From the NCBI GenBank assembly GCA_030637365.1, contig DAOWGR010000126.1, positions 1-20,516 of the forward strand: 20,516 bases of DNA. Reading direction: 5' to 3'. The first letter of the stretch is position 1. Every line of letters begins with the position of its first letter. A program made the position numbers and the translations under genes. Below the pieces are notes generated by a model. That model was given only the letters and a program-made list of their open reading frames with translations. It was not told where the DNA came from and ran no database searches. Shown in pieces: positions 1 to 7,306 of this stretch. This DNA is from Elusimicrobiota bacterium. Lineage in GTDB: Bacteria; Elusimicrobiota; Elusimicrobia; Elusimicrobiales; UBA9959.

Positions 1-690
1 GGCTCTGTCATAACAGTTTTCATCATCATAGCCTTCATATACACTATGTGTAAATATCGGCATCCCGTGACATGGTTTATTTTATTTATCGCTTCCGCTT
101 ATTACCTGCTAATAAGCGGCACGGGAGCGGTCGGTTATATACGACATGCTCAACCGTTCTATATACTGCCGGTCTTCTGCGTGATAATCTTTGCCAATGA
201 CATGTTTTTTAAAATAAAAAAACAAACATTTTCTCGGCTTTGGGCCGGGATAATAATAAGCGTCTTTATCTTCCCTTCCATATTCGACAAAGACGCCTAT
301 CAACGCAACACCTTTTTTAATCGTTATAAAAATTCATTACCGTATCAGCAGATAATAACCAAACTGAAAGATGAAAACAGACCGCTGAAAATTTACGCGC
401 CAATGGAAACCGAACCAAGCCATTTTTACTTGGCCAAATGCAAAGCGTTAAAAAAAATAGAATGGAACAGACAAATGCCGCAAAAACTTTCAGAAAAAAA
501 CTTTCTTGAAAAATTTAAAGAAAGTTCCTATGATTATTTGCTTCTCCCTTACTCCAATATAGAAGAAATAAACATGAATTTCAAAAAAATAACCTTAAAC
601 CTCTTAATAAGCAAGGCAATGAAAGTAAAAAAAACATTTGATTACAAAGGACATAAACTTATTCTTTTAAAAGCGAACACCGCCCCGTAA
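1..690 (+). CDS. C-terminal part of a membrane glycosyltransferase-like protein (GT-C type), 5' truncated by window edge
   Basis: The reading frame is open from base 1, so only the C-terminal 229 residues are visible and the true start lies upstream. What remains begins with several hydrophobic membrane segments. One loop carries a Tyr-Ile-Arg-His-Ala-Gln-Pro-Phe-Tyr stretch followed by another helix, like the R-Y-x-x-P region near the end of the membrane part of GT39/GT83 (ArnT/PMT-like) enzymes. A soluble Lys-rich tail of about 120 residues follows. Such enzymes transfer a sugar from a polyprenyl-phosphate donor on the outer face of the inner membrane. The other glycan genes nearby fit this role. 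The catalytic N-terminal loop is outside the window, so the GT-C call is inference from topology and context. It could be another polytopic glycan protein such as a polymerase or flippase. Its last 19 bases overlap the asparagine-synthase remnant in another frame. Confidence 0.55.
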   Translation, partial: GSVITVFIIIAFIYTMCKYRHPVTWFILFIASAYYLLISGTGAVGYIRHAQPFYILPVFCVIIFANDMFFKIKKQTFSRLWAGIIISVFIFPSIFDKDAYQRNTFFNRYKNSLPYQQIITKLKDENRPLKIYAPMETEPSHFYLAKCKALKKIEWNRQMPQKLSEKNFLEKFKESSYDYLLLPYSNIEEINMNFKKITLNLLISKAMKVKKTFDYKGHKLILLKANTAP

Positions 691-932
691 GCAAAGAAAA
701 AGAAGCTGTCCGGAAAATAAAAAAATCGCTTATTTAATTCCGTTGAACGGCGAGGCGCGCCCTTGGGAATATTTCTTTCAAGCGGATTGAATTCAGCTTT
801 CATCGCGGCTTTGGCGGGCAAACTCGGATTAAAACCAAAAACCCATACCGGAATTTTGAAGCTTCTTGTTTGCGGCAATCTCTCAACTTGCGCGACGGAA
901 AATCTTATCACCGACTTTTTACGAACGAATAA
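672..932 (+). pseudogene. Decayed asparagine synthase (AsnB-family) fragment
   Basis: No intact gene fits this stretch, but three plus-strand frames in succession read as one piece of an asparagine synthase. About 684-734 (frame 3) gives P-V-S-K-E-K-E-A-V-R-K-I-K-K-S-L-I, like the helix before the synthase domain. About 730-849 (frame 1) gives S-V-E-R-R then A-P-L-G-I-F-L-S-S-G-L-N-S-A, the ATP-pyrophosphatase P-loop normally written S-G-G-x-D-S. About 850-932 (frame 2) gives F-E-A-S-C-L-R-Q-S-L and then H-R-L-F-T-N-E, plausibly the region after the P-loop. At least two frameshifts, a stop at 718-720 and an Asp-to-Asn change in the P-loop show it is dead. The amidotransferase domain and most of the synthase domain are missing. 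It differs clearly from the intact homologue at 4407-6293, so it is not a recent copy of it. The P-loop part is convincing; the outer limits are approximate. Confidence 0.6.
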
Positions 933-950
933 ATAATGGTTTTGACGATA

Positions 951-959
951 TGATATAAT
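951..959 (+). promoter_or_regulatory. Extended -10 promoter for the radical SAM gene
   Basis: TG-A-TATAAT is a perfect extended -10 element ending 7 nt before the ATG at 967. No good -35 hexamer sits 16-18 bp upstream; the TTGACG at 942-947 is far too close. If transcription starts about 7 nt after the box, the mRNA would begin at or next to the start codon, and no Shine-Dalgarno sequence is seen. The same nine bases precede the carbamoyltransferase operon on the other strand. Confidence 0.55.
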
Positions 960-966
960 TTGTCTT

Positions 967-2415
967 ATGAAACTTTCCTTAATATTCTATGCCTACACAA
1001 ACAGTTATGGCGCGTATGAAAAAGTCGCCAAATCAATACTTCCTTTGCCTCCGTTAAATTTGTGCATGATAGCGGCTTTGGCGGAAAAAGAAGGCTGGAA
1101 AGTTCAGCTAATTGACGCGGAAATAGAAAATCTGTCCAACCCGGAAATAATACACCGGTTAAAAGAATTTAAACCGGATTTAATAGGACTTACGGCCACA
1201 ACGCCGTTTTTCGCTTCAATTGCGGACAACGCGAAGGTATTAAAGGAGCATCTGAATATTCCAATCATAATCGGCGGCCCGCATATTTCGATATTTGGAG
1301 AACAAGCGTTTTTAGACGCTTTTGATTACTTATCCATAGGAGAAGCGGATCTGGTTTTCTCACAATTTCTGCGGCAATTTGAAAAAAATCCAAAAGAGAT
1401 AAATGTAAAAGGCTTCATCTCGCGCCAAACCAATGGCGAAATATTTTATCCGGGAGACGCCCCGGTTCCCGAAAACCTTGATGAACTGCCGTCTTCCGCG
1501 AGACACCTTTTGAAAAATGATTTATATTTGTTCAGAACTCCCACAGGCGTTAAAAAATCCACAATGATTCAGATAACCAGAGGCTGCCCTTTTGAGTGCG
1601 CTTTTTGCGCCACAAATCTTCTCACTAAAGATGTCAGAAGGCGAAGCATCTCCAATGTTATCAAAGAAATTGAATATGTGGTTGAAGATTTGGGCGTTGG
1701 CCATATTTACTTTAGTGATGACAATTTAACTTTATCAAAAACTTACACAATGGATTTATGCGATGAAATTGAAAAAAGAAACCTGAAATTTACTTTTGAA
1801 GGGCACACTCGGGCGGACATGTGGGATGAGGATATCGCAAAAAAAATGAAGCGATGCGGTTTGATAAGAGTGTCATTCGGTTTGGAAACGGCAATGCCTG
1901 AAATAAGAGACCTGATTAAGAAAACAGTTCCCCTTGAAAACTATGTCGCGGCAAACAGAATAAACAATCGTTTGGGCATAGAAACGATGAATAGCGTTAT
2001 GTTGGGCCTTCCCGGCGAAACGCGAGAATTGATAAAAAAAACCGTTGATTACTTATGCAAAGCGAAAGATATACAAAACATTACATACGGCATAACGGTG
2101 CCTTATCCCGGAACTGAAATTTATGAATGGGCGGATAAAGGTTTATACGGACTGAAATTACTGTCAAAAGATTTTTCCAAATTTCACAGATACGGGCATT
2201 CGGTATTGGAAGTAAACGGCATATCCCCCGAAGAAATGATTTCCTTGCAAGAGCGAGGTTTGATAAGAATTTATTCTTGCTGGTGGCGATGGATTCCAAT
2301 GATAAGGCTTCACGGTTTTAAAGCTTTATTCCCGCCCATGCTCCTTGTAATCAGAAATAATATCGGAAGGTTTTTCGCTAAAATCAAGCGGTTGTTTTTT
2401 ACGCGCGAAAGGTAG
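967..2415 (+). CDS. B12-binding-domain-type radical SAM protein
   Basis: A 482-aa protein with the two-domain plan of cobalamin-binding radical SAM enzymes (BchE/methyltransferase/mutase-like). Residues 1-140 look like a Rossmann-type B12-binding domain (P-P-L-N-L near 28-32, I-G-G-P-H near 102-106, G-E-A-D at 125-128). The canonical D-x-H-x-x-G cobalamin ligand motif is not evident, which is common in this group. The radical SAM core begins at C207-x3-C211-x2-C214, the three cysteines that bind the 4Fe-4S cluster. The substrate cannot be told from sequence; such enzymes in glycan or lipid loci often methylate or rearrange unactivated carbons. No Shine-Dalgarno sequence precedes the ATG, and an extended -10 box ends 7 nt before it, so the transcript is probably leaderless. 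The last 29 codons lie over the 3' end of the convergent GT-C gene. Confidence 0.85.
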   Translation: MKLSLIFYAYTNSYGAYEKVAKSILPLPPLNLCMIAALAEKEGWKVQLIDAEIENLSNPEIIHRLKEFKPDLIGLTATTPFFASIADNAKVLKEHLNIPIIIGGPHISIFGEQAFLDAFDYLSIGEADLVFSQFLRQFEKNPKEINVKGFISRQTNGEIFYPGDAPVPENLDELPSSARHLLKNDLYLFRTPTGVKKSTMIQITRGCPFECAFCATNLLTKDVRRRSISNVIKEIEYVVEDLGVGHIYFSDDNLTLSKTYTMDLCDEIEKRNLKFTFEGHTRADMWDEDIAKKMKRCGLIRVSFGLETAMPEIRDLIKKTVPLENYVAANRINNRLGIETMNSVMLGLPGETRELIKKTVDYLCKAKDIQNITYGITVPYPGTEIYEWADKGLYGLKLLSKDFSKFHRYGHSVLEVNGISPEEMISLQERGLIRIYSCWWRWIPMIRLHGFKALFPPMLLVIRNNIGRFFAKIKRLFFTRER

Positions 2416-3720
2416 GGAAATTTTCAATTTTTCGGCAAGCTCAACCCACGCCGTAGCGCTCCACAAAATAATAAAAACTTGAATGGCGATTCTGAATCTT
2501 GGAAATCCGAAGCTGACAAAGGCCGAAACTCCTCCAATGTAAAGAATTGTAAACAGTATAGCCCAATCCGAGATATTCGCTTGTTTTGGATTTTTTAGTT
2601 TTTTGAAAATATATATAAAAAATCCAAACAGCACAAACCACCAAATTAAATAAAATCTCAAAAGAATTTTTGAAAGGACCTGAAAGCTAAGGCCTTGTTC
2701 TTTAAATTGCCGGAGCATGGAACCATGCTGTAAATCATGAGAAAAGGAGGCGAATATGGAATCATTGGAAAAATAGAAGAAAATAGTTTCTCGGATTCCC
2801 CGCATCAAATATTTATGAGGATTGGTTAAAATCGATTCCTTTGCTATTTCAAACAAAATTTCATTTATTTCAAACATCGGTCGCTTTTGGCTTAATTCCG
2901 CTACGGCGGCATGGACAACCGATTCTCTTTTCGATTTCTTTGATAACAAGTGTTTTTTATAAACTTCCTTTATATCCTTGTGCAAAGGAGATGAAAAATT
3001 CCAAAAACTTTCCGTAATCCCGCCCAGCTCAATTCCCAAAAAAGGCGTAAGCCCGAAATATTCCGTTTTTTTGCAATTATGGGCGCTCCACGAAAACCAT
3101 AGAATTAAAGCGGGGAAAACAAGAAGAAAAATTTTCTTGGCAATTTCCTTAGCTTTGATTTTTTGCTTCAAGAGAAAAAACAATAAAAACAAAGCAAATA
3201 GATACGGACAGAATTTTAAAACCGGTTTTGTGACAACCCCCGCGGCAAGAAAAATCCCCGAAAATATCAAAAATTTATTTTTCAATTTTTGAAAATAAGC
3301 TGTTAAAAAATAAATGGAAACGCACAATGAAAAAGCCAATAAGAAATCGGCAAGAATGGAATGCTCATATCTGATTATATTGGCGTCCGCCAGGAAAAAC
3401 AATAAAACCGCGATTTTTATTTTGGTGGAAGACGCCATCTGCAAAATAAGCCCTATCAGTATTAATCCCAAAATATGCTGAACAACAACAACTGCAATAT
3501 TGCTCTTCACAATTGAATATATTGCCGCGAGGAAGAGAGGATAACCTGGAGTCCGTAAAGATATTTCTCCAAAACTCCCGTTTTCAACAAATGAAATCGC
3601 GGGCTTTGTATAAGATGCCGTATCCGCTTCCATAATCGGGGGTAAAATGAAGCAAAAGACAGCCCTTTCCAAAATAAGCAGAAAAAAGATAATCAGAAGG
3701 AATTTATTTTTGTTTGGCAT
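2326..3720 (-). CDS. PMT/ArnT-like integral membrane glycosyltransferase (GT-C)
   Basis: A 464-aa, highly hydrophobic protein. After the first membrane helix (about 6-27) the periplasmic loop reads E-A-D-T-A-S-Y and later R-T-P-G-Y-P-L-F. This is the typical start of PMT_2-family (GT39/GT83) enzymes, whose acidic loop residue is catalytic. Many further helices follow, with a soluble C-terminal tail of about 40 residues. Family knowledge predicts transfer of a sugar from a polyprenyl-phosphate donor to an envelope acceptor, and the GT2 enzyme upstream could supply that donor. It is the last gene of the minus-strand glycan operon, 36 bp after the PglD-like gene. No Shine-Dalgarno sequence is visible, but a TATAAT box lies 9 nt before the ATG, so an internal leaderless promoter is possible. 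Its 3' end overlaps the convergent radical SAM gene by 90 bp. Confidence 0.8.
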   Translation of the reverse strand: MPNKNKFLLIIFFLLILERAVFCFILPPIMEADTASYTKPAISFVENGSFGEISLRTPGYPLFLAAIYSIVKSNIAVVVVQHILGLILIGLILQMASSTKIKIAVLLFFLADANIIRYEHSILADFLLAFSLCVSIYFLTAYFQKLKNKFLIFSGIFLAAGVVTKPVLKFCPYLFALFLLFFLLKQKIKAKEIAKKIFLLVFPALILWFSWSAHNCKKTEYFGLTPFLGIELGGITESFWNFSSPLHKDIKEVYKKHLLSKKSKRESVVHAAVAELSQKRPMFEINEILFEIAKESILTNPHKYLMRGIRETIFFYFSNDSIFASFSHDLQHGSMLRQFKEQGLSFQVLSKILLRFYLIWWFVLFGFFIYIFKKLKNPKQANISDWAILFTILYIGGVSAFVSFGFPRFRIAIQVFIILWSATAWVELAEKLKISLPFARKKQPLDFSEKPSDIISDYKEHGRE

Positions 3721-3729
3721 AGCGCGGCA

Positions 3730-3735
3730 ATTATA
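3730..3735 (-). promoter_or_regulatory. Possible internal -10 box for the GT-C gene
   Basis: A perfect TATAAT on the minus strand sits in the only real gap (36 bp) near the end of the glycan operon and ends 9 nt before the ATG at 3720. There is no convincing -35 hexamer and no TG extension. It matters because the gene has no visible Shine-Dalgarno site, so a leaderless transcript from here would explain its translation. Confidence 0.35.
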
Positions 3736-3756
3736 TGGCGTGAAAGCCGATTACTT

Positions 3757-4410
3757 TTAAATGTTTTTTGCCGGATTTCCGGCAACCATGCGTTTGGACG
3801 GAACATCTTTCAAAACATTCGCGCCCGCTCCTATTACAGCGTAATCTCCTATCTTAACATCGGGGATTATCGTGGCCTGCGTGTAAATATAGATTGCCAG
3901 GCCCGTTTTAACTCTGCCCGCGAGAGTCGCGCCTGGAGAAATATTTGCGCATTCGCCGATATAACAGTCATGATCTATATTAACAAAACTGTGCAAAAAA
4001 CATCCTTTTTTAACAACCGAGCCGGGTCCGACATACACAAAAGAATTGATTAGGCATCCGTCTTCAATTTCGGCGGAAGGTGAAACAACAGCGTTGGGAT
4101 GAATTAAAGCGGGAAAATCGAAATGCTCCGAAAACGCTTCAATAAAATTCAATTTTGTGACATTGTCGGAAATGGCCAGGCCGAGAAACCGCGCTTTTTT
4201 ACTTTTTAAAAATTTTTTAATTTCTTCGATTTTTGAAATGCGAAATACTTTTAAGCCATAAACCGATTTGGGGCCTTTTCCAAGAGGATCAACAATATAA
4301 ATCGGACCTTTGAATTTAAGCCACCTTAAAATATCAAGAATGTATCTTGCCTGAGCGCCACAGCCGATAATACCGAAAGCTTTTTTATTATGTTTCAACG
4401 GATTTTTCAT
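3757..4410 (-). CDS. PglD/NeuD-type sugar O/N-acyltransferase with left-handed beta-helix
   Basis: The 217-aa protein has the two-part architecture of PglD/NeuD. An N-terminal Rossmann-like sugar-nucleotide-binding domain (I-I-G-C-G-A-Q-A-R near residues 14-22) is followed by hexapeptide repeats forming a left-handed beta-helix. The H-D-C-Y-I-G segment carries the family's catalytic histidine, and the chain ends in G-N-P-A-K as usual. Such enzymes acetylate the 4-amino group of UDP-linked amino sugars (PglD) or hydroxyls of sialic acids (NeuD). With an aminotransferase three genes upstream, N-acylation of an amino sugar is the likelier role. The open frame extends 17 codons further upstream, but ATG 4410 is preferred. 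It overlaps the upstream stop as ATGA and has AAGGG about 8 nt before it, so it should be translationally coupled to the AsnB-like gene. Confidence 0.85.
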   Translation of the reverse strand: MKNPLKHNKKAFGIIGCGAQARYILDILRWLKFKGPIYIVDPLGKGPKSVYGLKVFRISKIEEIKKFLKSKKARFLGLAISDNVTKLNFIEAFSEHFDFPALIHPNAVVSPSAEIEDGCLINSFVYVGPGSVVKKGCFLHSFVNIDHDCYIGECANISPGATLAGRVKTGLAIYIYTQATIIPDVKIGDYAVIGAGANVLKDVPSKRMVAGNPAKNI

Positions 4411-6293
4411 AACGAAACCCTTAATTCTTTCATCCACGCGGAGAAAACAAGAAGATTCCATATTTTGAAAGAGTTGTTTTGACTGTGATTCATATGATTT
4501 TGTATAAGAGATTGTATAAAATTATTATCAAAAAACTCCAGATTCTTAACTCGGTCGGGAGAAAGATGTTCCTCAATAAGAGGATTCAGCTCTTTCTCAA
4601 GCCATTTGCCGACCGGCGCGTGCGTTCCTTTTTTTCCGGCGAAAAGGGTTTTTTCCGGCAATCGATTTTTAAGAAAACTCTTCATAAGTTTTTTCAGCTC
4701 ATATCCTCCGAATTTATACTTATCAGGCAGCGTTATCACTTTTTCCACCAAACGGTGATCGAGAAAAGGCACTCTTAATTCCACGCCATTGGCCATAGAC
4801 ATGCCGTCAACCCATGAAAGCAAAGGAATAAGCCATCCGTAAAAATCGGATATCTGTATTTTCGTCCATAAATCCGTTCCGGCATATTCGTCGTAGACTT
4901 TATCATATATGCCGCGATGGGAAAATAACTGCCCGTGAAATTCTTTTTTGAACAAAGATTTTTGCCCTTCCGCCGTAAATATGGTTCGCCAGTGCGCATG
5001 CGCTTTGAATATATCATTTCCGGTGTATTCAAAAAATTTCTTAATCATGTAATCAACAGGCACCCGTCCGCCGGAAATCGGAAGCGCCGAACTTGCCTTG
5101 CGCAAAAAATTTCTGCAAGGCTGAGGAAAAAATTTCCAATACTTGAAAATTTTATCCGCCCTGTATGTCTGATAGCCAAAAAACAATTCGTCTCCGCCGC
5201 TGCCGTTTAAAGTGACTTTATAACCTTTGTCACTGATCAATTTGTTGCAATAATAATAAATTATTTGAGCCGTGTTGCCTTGCAGAGAATCCGCGTGATA
5301 TACGATTTTTGAAAAATCTTTCAAAATCATATCGGGGGTTATAAATTCTCTTTCCCACGGCATATCAAACATTTTTGATAATCCTTCGGCGTCTCCGGAC
5401 TCATCGAAATCCTTATCCGCGAAACCGATAGAAAACGCTTTCATGGGAACTTTTAAATCGTGGTGTAAAATATGAGCCAAAGCGCCGGAATCCATTCCCG
5501 AAGAAAGCATCAAGGAAACTTCAACATCGGACACAAGCTGTTTTTTAACGGAATCTCTTAAAAGAAAATAAATTTCCTCGGCAGCTTCCCTTTTATCCCC
5601 TTTAAAATCCGAAGTTCCGGAAGGTATTCTCCAGTAAGGCGTTGAACGAAACTCGCCGTCGCTTTTTACTTTAATAAAATGTCCGGGACGAAGCGGATAT
5701 ATGTTTTTAAGCGGAGTTTCGAATTCAGAGTGGTACCCATAAGTCAAAAAATCCGAAACAGCGGTTAAATTTAATTTTTTATCTATGGACGGATGCGCGA
5801 TAATCGCCTTTAATTCTGAGCCAAAAACAAATTTTTCTTTATCTTTATAATAAAAAAGCGGCTTAACTCCGAGCCGGTCTCGCGCGAGAAAAATTTCTTT
5901 TTTCCCGGCATTATAAATCGCGAACGCGAAGATTCCATTAAGCTTTTCAAGACAGTCCTCGCCCCAGCATTCATATGCCGCGAGAACCGTTTCAGTATCG
6001 GTATTTGTTGAAAATTTATAACCTTTTGCGGACAACTCCTCTTTTATCTCTCTGTAATTATACACCTCTCCGTTGTACGCGATAATAATGTTGCCGCCGC
6101 CCCGTATTATGGGCTGGGAGCCTTTCTCGATATCAATTATTGACAACCTTCTGGCTCCGCATCCGTAATTTTTATCAAAAAAAAACCCCTCCTCATCAGG
6201 TCCTCTGTGAGAAATTAAATCGTTCATTTTTTTTATTGTTTCTTTATTGACCGAATCGGAGTTGAAATTTAAGATGCCTACAATCCCGCACAT
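4407..6293 (-). CDS. asnB: Glutamine-dependent asparagine synthase-family amidotransferase
   Basis: A full-length (628 aa) AsnB-type protein. Cys2 after the initiator Met is the glutaminase nucleophile (M-C-G-I-V-G). H-R-G-P-D-E-E-G and Y-N-G-E-V-Y-N complete the class II amidotransferase domain (about 1-190). The ATP-pyrophosphatase synthase domain follows, with its P-loop at 264-270 reading S-S-G-M-D-S-G and G-S-G-G-D-E-L-F-F-G-Y at 364-374. The P-loop normally reads S-G-G-x-D-S; here the first Gly is Ser. In a glycan operon such proteins are thought to amidate a carboxyl group, for example of a uronic acid, rather than make free asparagine; that is inference. AAGG lies 6 nt before the ATG. 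Its stop overlaps the next gene's ATG by 4 nt, while a 110-bp gap with two palindromes separates it from the upstream GT2. A dead relative lies at 672-932. Confidence 0.88.
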   Translation of the reverse strand: MCGIVGILNFNSDSVNKETIKKMNDLISHRGPDEEGFFFDKNYGCGARRLSIIDIEKGSQPIIRGGGNIIIAYNGEVYNYREIKEELSAKGYKFSTNTDTETVLAAYECWGEDCLEKLNGIFAFAIYNAGKKEIFLARDRLGVKPLFYYKDKEKFVFGSELKAIIAHPSIDKKLNLTAVSDFLTYGYHSEFETPLKNIYPLRPGHFIKVKSDGEFRSTPYWRIPSGTSDFKGDKREAAEEIYFLLRDSVKKQLVSDVEVSLMLSSGMDSGALAHILHHDLKVPMKAFSIGFADKDFDESGDAEGLSKMFDMPWEREFITPDMILKDFSKIVYHADSLQGNTAQIIYYYCNKLISDKGYKVTLNGSGGDELFFGYQTYRADKIFKYWKFFPQPCRNFLRKASSALPISGGRVPVDYMIKKFFEYTGNDIFKAHAHWRTIFTAEGQKSLFKKEFHGQLFSHRGIYDKVYDEYAGTDLWTKIQISDFYGWLIPLLSWVDGMSMANGVELRVPFLDHRLVEKVITLPDKYKFGGYELKKLMKSFLKNRLPEKTLFAGKKGTHAPVGKWLEKELNPLIEEHLSPDRVKNLEFFDNNFIQSLIQNHMNHSQNNSFKIWNLLVFSAWMKELRVSL

Positions 6294-6403
6294 ATTTAAC
6301 CTTACCCTTTTTTATCAAAAAACCATTCGCCGCCGGCCGGCAATCGTTATTCACGCGTGAATTAAAAATGAATATAAACAACAGCGCGCGACATTTTTAT
6401 CGA
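6294..6403. other. Intergenic gap with two perfect palindromes (6332-6341 and 6349-6362)
   Basis: This is the longest gap inside the six-gene operon. It holds GCCGGCCGGC at 6332-6341 and the 14-bp palindrome ATTCACGCGTGAAT at 6349-6362, only 7 bp apart. Neither is followed by a clean T-run at the usual distance, so they are poor intrinsic terminators. They could be operator sites or an mRNA structure that lowers expression of the distal genes. Confidence 0.35.
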
Positions 6404-7306
6404 TTATCTTTCGTCGCAATCGCTCGCAATCAATTTGGCGACTCGCCTTATTTGTTCGGAAATCAAACCGAGAATCATCAAGAGAACCACCAAAAGCCAG
6501 AGCATTATTGTAACAGGCCCGAAAGCAAGCCGCAGGAGGTCTCTTACTGTGGACAAAAATGCCAGGAATGATATAAAAAATGAAAGCGGAAGCAGTATTT
6601 TCAAAGGATTAAAATAAACAATCGTCGTGAGCGTGGTTATCAAATATAGCGTCGTATCCCTGAATATATTAAACGATGTGCTGCCTATTCTCTTGAGGTA
6701 ATCAACGGCTACAAACTTAACTACATATCCCTCGCTCATAAAAGCAAGAGTCATCGTGCTCATTATGGAATGACCCGCCGGGTAAAGATAAGCGTATTTC
6801 AAAGCGATTTTTCTTTTATAAACTCTTAAACCCGAATTTAAATCGGGAATTTTCTGGTTGACTAAAAGTTCGGCGATTTTTTTGATAAACCACTTCATGA
6901 AAATTCGCAAAAAATAGAATTTTTTAGCGGATTCTTTTTTCCGCGCGCCTATTACCAAGTCCGCGGTTTTCATCAGGTCGAGCATTTCACCTATGGCGTC
7001 AAGCGGATAAGTGCCGTCCGCGTCCGTTTGCACTATTATATTTCCCCTGGCATGCCTCATGCCGATAAGCCTGGCCGTTCCTCCGCCTCTGTTTCTGGAA
7101 AAGCTGATGATTTTAACCGGCAAATCCTTTATCTCATCCATGCTTCCGTCCGAGGAAAAGTCGTCAACGATTATAATTTCATATTCATAAGAAAGAGCGT
7201 CCATTTTTTGAATTATTTCAGTAACGCATTTTCTTACCGCTTCCCTTTCGTTAAATACGGGGATTACCACGCTTACTTCAATCTTTTTTTCTTCATTGTC
7301 ATTCAT
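6404..7306 (-). CDS. Family 2 glycosyltransferase, polyprenyl-phosphate sugar synthase-like (DPM1/ArnC type)
   Basis: The 300-aa protein starts with a GT-A fold typical of GT2: V-V-I-P-V-F-N-E at about 13-20, I-I-V-D-D-F-S-S-D-G near 44-53, and T-D-A-D-G-T-Y-P as the metal/nucleotide-binding D-x-D. N-S-G-L-R-V-Y follows in the usual place for the dolichyl-phosphate mannose synthase group. Two hydrophobic C-terminal segments (about 230-250 and 262-284) anchor it in the inner membrane. The family moves a sugar from a nucleotide donor to a polyprenyl phosphate on the cytoplasmic face, giving the donor that GT-C enzymes use outside, and such an enzyme is encoded in the same operon. Its ATG overlaps the end of the aminotransferase gene by 8 nt, with AAAGGA about 11 nt upstream. 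The transferred sugar cannot be told from sequence. Confidence 0.87.
   Translation of the reverse strand: MNDNEEKKIEVSVVIPVFNEREAVRKCVTEIIQKMDALSYEYEIIIVDDFSSDGSMDEIKDLPVKIISFSRNRGGGTARLIGMRHARGNIIVQTDADGTYPLDAIGEMLDLMKTADLVIGARKKESAKKFYFLRIFMKWFIKKIAELLVNQKIPDLNSGLRVYKRKIALKYAYLYPAGHSIMSTMTLAFMSEGYVVKFVAVDYLKRIGSTSFNIFRDTTLYLITTLTTIVYFNPLKILLPLSFFISFLAFLSTVRDLLRLAFGPVTIMLWLLVVLLMILGLISEQIRRVAKLIASDCDER

Noticed and set aside
642..911. Minus-strand 89-aa open frame over the gap before the radical SAM gene
   Set aside because: It has no recognisable domain and no good start signal. The plus strand of the same stretch reads as an asparagine-synthase remnant, so the minus frame is a shadow.
942..959. 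TTGACG and TATAAT as a -35/-10 pair before the radical SAM gene
   Set aside because: Only 6 bp separate them, far short of 16-18 bp. The TATAAT was kept as an extended -10 element instead.
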